10,329 nucleotides of DNA from positions 1-10,329 of the forward strand of contig CAJQMX010000201.1 in assembly GCA_905479515.1 (NCBI GenBank), given 5' to 3'. The DNA comes from an uncultured Parasphingopyxis sp. Lineage in GTDB: Bacteria; Pseudomonadota; Alphaproteobacteria; Sphingomonadales; Sphingomonadaceae. Every line of letters starts with the position of its first letter. Positions within the stretch are counted from its first letter, which is position 1. Shown here piece by piece: positions 7,083-10,329 of the stretch. The notes under the pieces are model-generated. The model made no database searches, was not told where the DNA came from, and was given only the letters and a program-made list of their open reading frames with translations. The position numbers and the translations under genes were made by a program.

Positions 7083-7967
7083 ATGGGACCAGATTTCCTC
7101 TGCATCGGAATGCCAAAGGCTGGCACTGATTGGCTGTATGATCAATTAGATGTCCACCCCGAGTTCTGGATGCCTCCCATTAAAGAGTTGCATTTCTTTG
7201 ACCGTATGCAGCCTGCGGAACTTTATGAACGAGGCCATTCTTCGAAAAAAATCTTGAAACTTCTCACATTCGCGACGTCGAATCGTGCACAATTTAGGGA
7301 TCGCATTGAAACTCAACGGGGCCGACAATGGGGTTCGCGCGATGACGAATTTCTTGATCGTGTACAGACCATGTTAGACTGTGGGTTCTCGACGAAAAGC
7401 TACAATGAGCTTTTCTTACCGAAAGGAAACTTATTGTCGGGAGATATCACGCCCGCATACTGTACCTTGGACGAAGCTTCCATCCGTCACATTTCTGGTG
7501 AGTTGGGGCAGCGCCTGAAAGTCATTCTGCTGATTCGAAATCCAGTCGATCGGTTATGGTCGCAACTTTCTATGCATGTGAGGAAGCGACCTGAGAAAGC
7601 GTCATTGCTCAAAAATTTGGCAGAATTAAAGGAGTATCTAAAGCGACCTGGCGTTCAAGCACGTTCCTTTGCGTCACGAACCTATCAGCGGTGGAGTAAA
7701 ATTGTTGATCCTGTCCAGATATGGGTTGGGTCCCTAGATCAACTGAAAGATGATGCGCCAACCTTCAGAGCGTCCGTGATTGAATTTCTCGGCGCGGACC
7801 CAATGGTGTATAATGGCCAGAGGGAAGCGGGTTTTAATCGAAAAGCCCAGCAGCAGAAGTTCATCATGCCAGATGGATATCGCGAATTTTTGCAATATTA
7901 TTTCGCTGATGAGGTGAACAAATGCGCAGTTCTGTCCAGAGATCTGAAACAAAAGCGGGTAATGTGA
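7083..7967 (+). CDS. PAPS-dependent sulfotransferase (Sulfotransfer_1/NDST-like)
   Basis: This is a 294-residue protein. The PAPS 5' loop is FLCIGMPKAGTDWLYDQL, where the usual G-T-T/S is G-T-D, a slightly unusual third position. IKELHFFD and SGDITPAYCTLDE match the K-E-L-H-F-F and K-x-P-x-Y segments of carbohydrate sulfotransferases. VILLIRNPVDRLWSQLSMH is the 3'-phosphate site, with the expected R and S. The C-terminal FNRKAQQQKF also fits the group. ATG 7083 with AGGAG is chosen over TTG 7032, which lies in the palindrome and has no ribosome site. It belongs to the same broad family as the protein at 5498-6238, but identity outside the motifs looks low, so an old duplication or separate acquisition is more likely than a recent one. 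It is the last gene of the block; 423 bp without a gene follow. Confidence 0.87.
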   Translation: MGPDFLCIGMPKAGTDWLYDQLDVHPEFWMPPIKELHFFDRMQPAELYERGHSSKKILKLLTFATSNRAQFRDRIETQRGRQWGSRDDEFLDRVQTMLDCGFSTKSYNELFLPKGNLLSGDITPAYCTLDEASIRHISGELGQRLKVILLIRNPVDRLWSQLSMHVRKRPEKASLLKNLAELKEYLKRPGVQARSFASRTYQRWSKIVDPVQIWVGSLDQLKDDAPTFRASVIEFLGADPMVYNGQREAGFNRKAQQQKFIMPDGYREFLQYYFADEVNKCAVLSRDLKQKRVM

Positions 7968-8027
7968 GGGCTTGATTCCTCGGGCTAGTAGATTCAGCGT
8001 TGGGTAGATCCGTCATATCGGCCAGTG

Positions 8028-8042
8028 GCAACCGATAGTTGC
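8028..8042 (+). repeat. Weak hairpin (5-bp stem) downstream of the sulfotransferase block
   Basis: GCAAC-CGATA-GTTGC. The stem is short and is followed by AAAAATAC rather than T, so it does not fit an intrinsic terminator for the + strand genes. It may be chance. Confidence 0.2.
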
Positions 8043-8099
8043 AAAAATACAGCACACTTTGTGGCGTGAAAGCGAACCGCGACTAATTCGAAATTCGTT

Positions 8100-8127
8100 T
8101 TGCGAGTCCGACTGGTACCATTAAGAT
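8100..8127 (+). promoter_or_regulatory. Tentative sigma-70-like promoter for the RTX gene
   Basis: TTGCGA (8100-8105) and TAAGAT (8122-8127) are separated by 16 bases and each match 4 of 6 consensus positions. The -10 lies at the start of an AT-rich block. Transcription would begin near 8135 and give a leader of about 250 bases. The matches are poor enough that chance is a real possibility. Confidence 0.2.
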
Positions 8128-8374
8128 ATTCTAAACTATATTTTTTTTGGGAGATTCATCAATCTATGTGAAGTGCAATTTCTTGCCGAACCACCTGCAT
8201 GAGCTACCCGGGGAAATTTCATAGCAGCAATTGGCTTTACCCGCTCATACGGATGGTTTAGAAATGATTAGCGATTCGGTAGAGTGGGAATAAAGTGATT
8301 CATGCTGAACCCAAAATGCCTGCAATTAGGTCGCATGTGATGGGTCCAGTTAGTGAGTAAACATAATAGGTAAT

Positions 8375-8380
8375 AAGGGA
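8375..8380 (+). promoter_or_regulatory. Ribosome binding site of the RTX-type gene
   Basis: AAGGGA is 10 bases before ATG 8391. A second AGGGA (8384-8388) lies only 2 bases before the ATG and is too close to serve. Together they form a small GGGATT-type repeat. Confidence 0.55.
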
Positions 8381-8390
8381 TTTAGGGATT

Positions 8391-10329
8391 ATGGGGAATT
8401 TTGTACTTACACCGGGTCAGGACATTATCACTGGCACAGCTGGTGATGACATTTTCTTTGCCAATGGCACTAGCCTGAACGCGGGGGACCAGATCAACGG
8501 CGGCGGCGGTTTCGACATCTTCGATATCAGCAGCAATATTAGCGGAAATTTTGCTGGTTTTCAGCTGAACGGGATTGAGCGCTTCCAAGCCTTTGTCGCA
8601 AGCGGCGCTAGCGTGGACTTCGACATGTCTGGCTCGAACAATGTGGCTCAGTTGATTCTGCGCTTTGCTGAAGGTTCTGCGCGTTGGCAGAATGTTGATA
8701 TTTCGGCTAATGATATCTTTGCGATTGATACGGTTGGCACCGCCAACCTGTACGTCGACTATGTCGCGTCACAGGTCATGGGCACCAACGATGTGGTGAA
8801 TGTATTTGTCGATAGCGCTGGTCTGGACGAACTGGACATTGAGGCGACAAATAACAGCCTTGATATCGAAACGCTGAACATTACGGCGATTGATGGGTCG
8901 ACATTTATCAATGATTTGGACTCGTTCCATACGACGCTGAACTTCTTCGGCACCTGCGACATCACGATTGATGATCAGCTGCGCGATTCGGTTAGGACGA
9001 TCGATGCTTCGGGGCTAGTGGGTGATTTTGATATCGACGCCACCGGTAACGACGGGGCAACTGAAGGTGTTACGATCCTTGGCAGCGCAGGCGATAACCT
9101 TATCGCGAACGGCAATTCCAGTGATACGGTAACGACCTATGGTGGCCGCGACCGGATCACGAGCCAGGGCGGCGATGATGTCGTCAATGCTGGCGGCGAC
9201 CGTGACAAGATTATCCAGCAGGATGGTGGCACCGGCGATGTGATCTTTAATGGTGAAGGCGGGAGCGACGTCTTTGATCTTGGTGATGACTTCACTGCTG
9301 ACGATACCATTAGCGGCGGCGACGGCAATGATGAGTTGCGTGCCGACAATGGAGTATCAGACGGTGCCTTCGTTGGTGTAAGCTCGGTTGAGATTTACAC
9401 GCAGACGGCAAGCGCAAGTTCGACGCTTGGTGCGAACGCGCAGGCTGCTGGTGTCAACCAGATCCGCTTCGATCGCACGGGCAATGAGAACAACGTGATC
9501 AACGCGTCAGCGATGACCAACGATCTGAAGTTTGTTGCCAACTATGCCAATTCGCTTACCGGCGGTGGGCTTGACACGCTAACAGGCGGCAGCGGCAATG
9601 ATTTGTTCAACATGGCTGCCGGATTCAATAATGACGCAACTGGATTGGAAGTCATAAATGGCGGCGATGGGTTCGATGAAATCAAGATGCGCGGCGACGC
9701 GTCCTTCGATTTGTCGGTCACGATAGAGTTCACTGAAGTTGAGTTGCTCACACTCGGTTCGGCCATTGGTGATAGGCCAGGGGATGCGTCCGGCAATCAG
9801 TACTCCTTTGGCGGGACGGACACCGATGCTGCGGCGCCTACTAATGTTGGGCCCGGGGTCGAGACTTTGACCATTGATGGTTCTGAGCTCCAAGGTGGTC
9901 CGCTGAACGAAACGCTAGTTGCAGACTTTGGATCGACCACGACTTACTCCTTGGATATCACTGGCGGCGGGGCAAATGATACAATCACTGGCGGCGACAG
10001 AGCTGATGTCCTTCGCGGTGGCGGCGGTGATGACGAGATCAGAACCAACGATGGCCAGGATGATGTTTATGGCAACGGCGGGGCGGATAACATTCGGCTC
10101 AATGGTTCTGGCGGTGACACGGTGCACTATCTCAGCGTTTCTGATAGCTCGCCTTCAGCGGAAGGTCTTGATCGGATCTTCCAATGGGATACCGACGGCA
10201 ACGACGCGATTGATCTGACGCTTCTGGCTGAAGCGGCCGGTCTGGCGACTGTGTCGTTCCTCGGCAACTACCTGACCGTTGGTGATGCCCAGGCTGATAC
10301 GACATCCGGTAGCGGTGTGCTTCAGGCGG
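8391..10329 (+). CDS. RTX-type calcium-binding surface or secreted protein (3' end outside window)
   Basis: The frame is open from ATG 8391 to the window end, giving 646 residues with no stop. The protein is very rich in Gly, Asp and Asn, with a single Cys (C189). There is no signal peptide; it opens FVLTPGQDIITGTAGDD, an RTX-like lead motif also seen at the N-terminus of other alphaproteobacterial repeat proteins. Residues about 50-250 form a beta-rich, non-RTX region. Calcium-binding G-G-x-G-x-D-x nonapeptides cluster at about 251-320 (SQGGDDVVNAGG, GGDGNDELR), occur singly at 398 and 424 (GGSGNDLF, GGDGFDEI), and cluster again at 525-580 (RGGGGDDEIR, GNGGADNIR). After that, GLDRIFQWDTDGNDAIDLTLL resembles the D-x-I-x-x-F ... 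D-x-I-D-L segment that precedes the C-terminal type I secretion signal, so the gene probably ends soon after the window. Likely roles are S-layer-like protein or adhesin; no enzymatic domain is seen. Confidence 0.85.
   Translation, partial: MGNFVLTPGQDIITGTAGDDIFFANGTSLNAGDQINGGGGFDIFDISSNISGNFAGFQLNGIERFQAFVASGASVDFDMSGSNNVAQLILRFAEGSARWQNVDISANDIFAIDTVGTANLYVDYVASQVMGTNDVVNVFVDSAGLDELDIEATNNSLDIETLNITAIDGSTFINDLDSFHTTLNFFGTCDITIDDQLRDSVRTIDASGLVGDFDIDATGNDGATEGVTILGSAGDNLIANGNSSDTVTTYGGRDRITSQGGDDVVNAGGDRDKIIQQDGGTGDVIFNGEGGSDVFDLGDDFTADDTISGGDGNDELRADNGVSDGAFVGVSSVEIYTQTASASSTLGANAQAAGVNQIRFDRTGNENNVINASAMTNDLKFVANYANSLTGGGLDTLTGGSGNDLFNMAAGFNNDATGLEVINGGDGFDEIKMRGDASFDLSVTIEFTEVELLTLGSAIGDRPGDASGNQYSFGGTDTDAAAPTNVGPGVETLTIDGSELQGGPLNETLVADFGSTTTYSLDITGGGANDTITGGDRADVLRGGGGDDEIRTNDGQDDVYGNGGADNIRLNGSGGDTVHYLSVSDSSPSAEGLDRIFQWDTDGNDAIDLTLLAEAAGLATVSFLGNYLTVGDAQADTTSGSGVLQA
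9141..9351 (+). repeat. First RTX nonapeptide repeat cluster
   Basis: This codes for successive G-G-x-x-D-x-[ILV]-type units within residues about 251-320 of the RTX protein, with repeated GGC-GGC-GAC/GAT codon blocks. Several units are imperfect (GGRDRI, GGDRDKI), so calcium affinity may be lower than in the second cluster. Confidence 0.6.
9963..10130 (+). repeat. Second RTX nonapeptide repeat cluster
   Basis: About six consecutive units: GGGANDTIT, GGDRADVLR, GGGGDDEIR, a degenerate TNDGQDDVYG, GNGGADNIR and GSGGDTVHY (residues about 525-580). This is the canonical parallel beta-roll pattern, located where RTX proteins normally carry it, ahead of the C-terminal secretion region. Confidence 0.7.

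Larger units (their letters stand above)
7968..8390. other. 423-bp non-coding leader before the RTX-type gene
   Basis: I see no protein-like frame on either strand; the longest + frames are around 20 codons. The stretch contains a weak hairpin (8028-8042), an AT-rich block ending in eight T (8121-8148), and a ribosome site at its right end. The T run has no convincing stem directly before it, so I do not call it a terminator. This is the natural place for the end of the glycan operon transcript and for the promoter and long 5' leader of the RTX gene. Confidence 0.6.

Noticed and set aside
8141..8148. Run of eight T as an intrinsic terminator
   Set aside because: No stable stem precedes it directly; the sequence before it is AT-rich and unpaired.
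9137..10127. Several minus-strand frames opposite the RTX gene
   Set aside because: They are low-complexity Ser/Pro/Ala reversals of the Gly/Asp repeat codons, not independent genes.
9141..10130. CRISPR-like or satellite array
   Set aside because: Repetition is at the protein level (9-residue RTX units) with variable DNA sequence and no spacers.
9919..10218. 99-residue + frame inside the RTX gene
   Set aside because: It overlaps the well-supported RTX frame, and has no ribosome site or recognisable motif.
1..10329. tRNA, rRNA, insertion sequence, attachment site
   Set aside because: I saw no cloverleaf, no rRNA signature, no transposase-like frame and no flanking inverted repeats.

Overview
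The window reads as a surface-glycan gene cluster from a Gram-negative bacterium, most likely an alphaproteobacterium. I infer this from the acidic, Gly/Asp-rich RTX-type protein, the style of the glycosyltransferases and methyltransferase-like proteins, and the mixed base composition. The species cannot be named from the sequence. Every gene I can support lies on the + strand.

Layout. Bases 1-171 are the 3' end of a gene that enters from the left, probably a class I SAM-methyltransferase-like protein. Next come a two-domain protein with a GT-A glycosyltransferase and a methyltransferase-like domain (208-1824) and a stand-alone methyltransferase-like protein (1855-2487). A gap of about 300 bp follows; it holds only tiny open frames and one palindrome. 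After it is a tight block: two GT-B glycosyltransferases (2786-4036 and 4029-5486, overlapping by 8 bases), the second with a C-terminal beta-rich domain, then three sulfotransferases (5498-6238, 6235-6975, 7083-7967). A 423-bp non-coding stretch separates this block from a long RTX-type protein (8391 to beyond the window end).

How the genes could work together. The three glycosyltransferases would build an oligosaccharide or polysaccharide. The methyltransferase-like proteins may methylate it, although both lack a normal SAM-binding glycine motif. The three sulfotransferases, from two families, would add sulfate from PAPS at different positions. The RTX protein has no N-terminal signal peptide and carries calcium-binding nonapeptide repeats, so it is probably exported by a type I system and displayed at the surface as an adhesin or S-layer-like protein. 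The most interesting idea is that the sulfated glycan is made to decorate or anchor this protein. That link rests on proximity alone, and the RTX gene clearly has its own leader and a different base composition.
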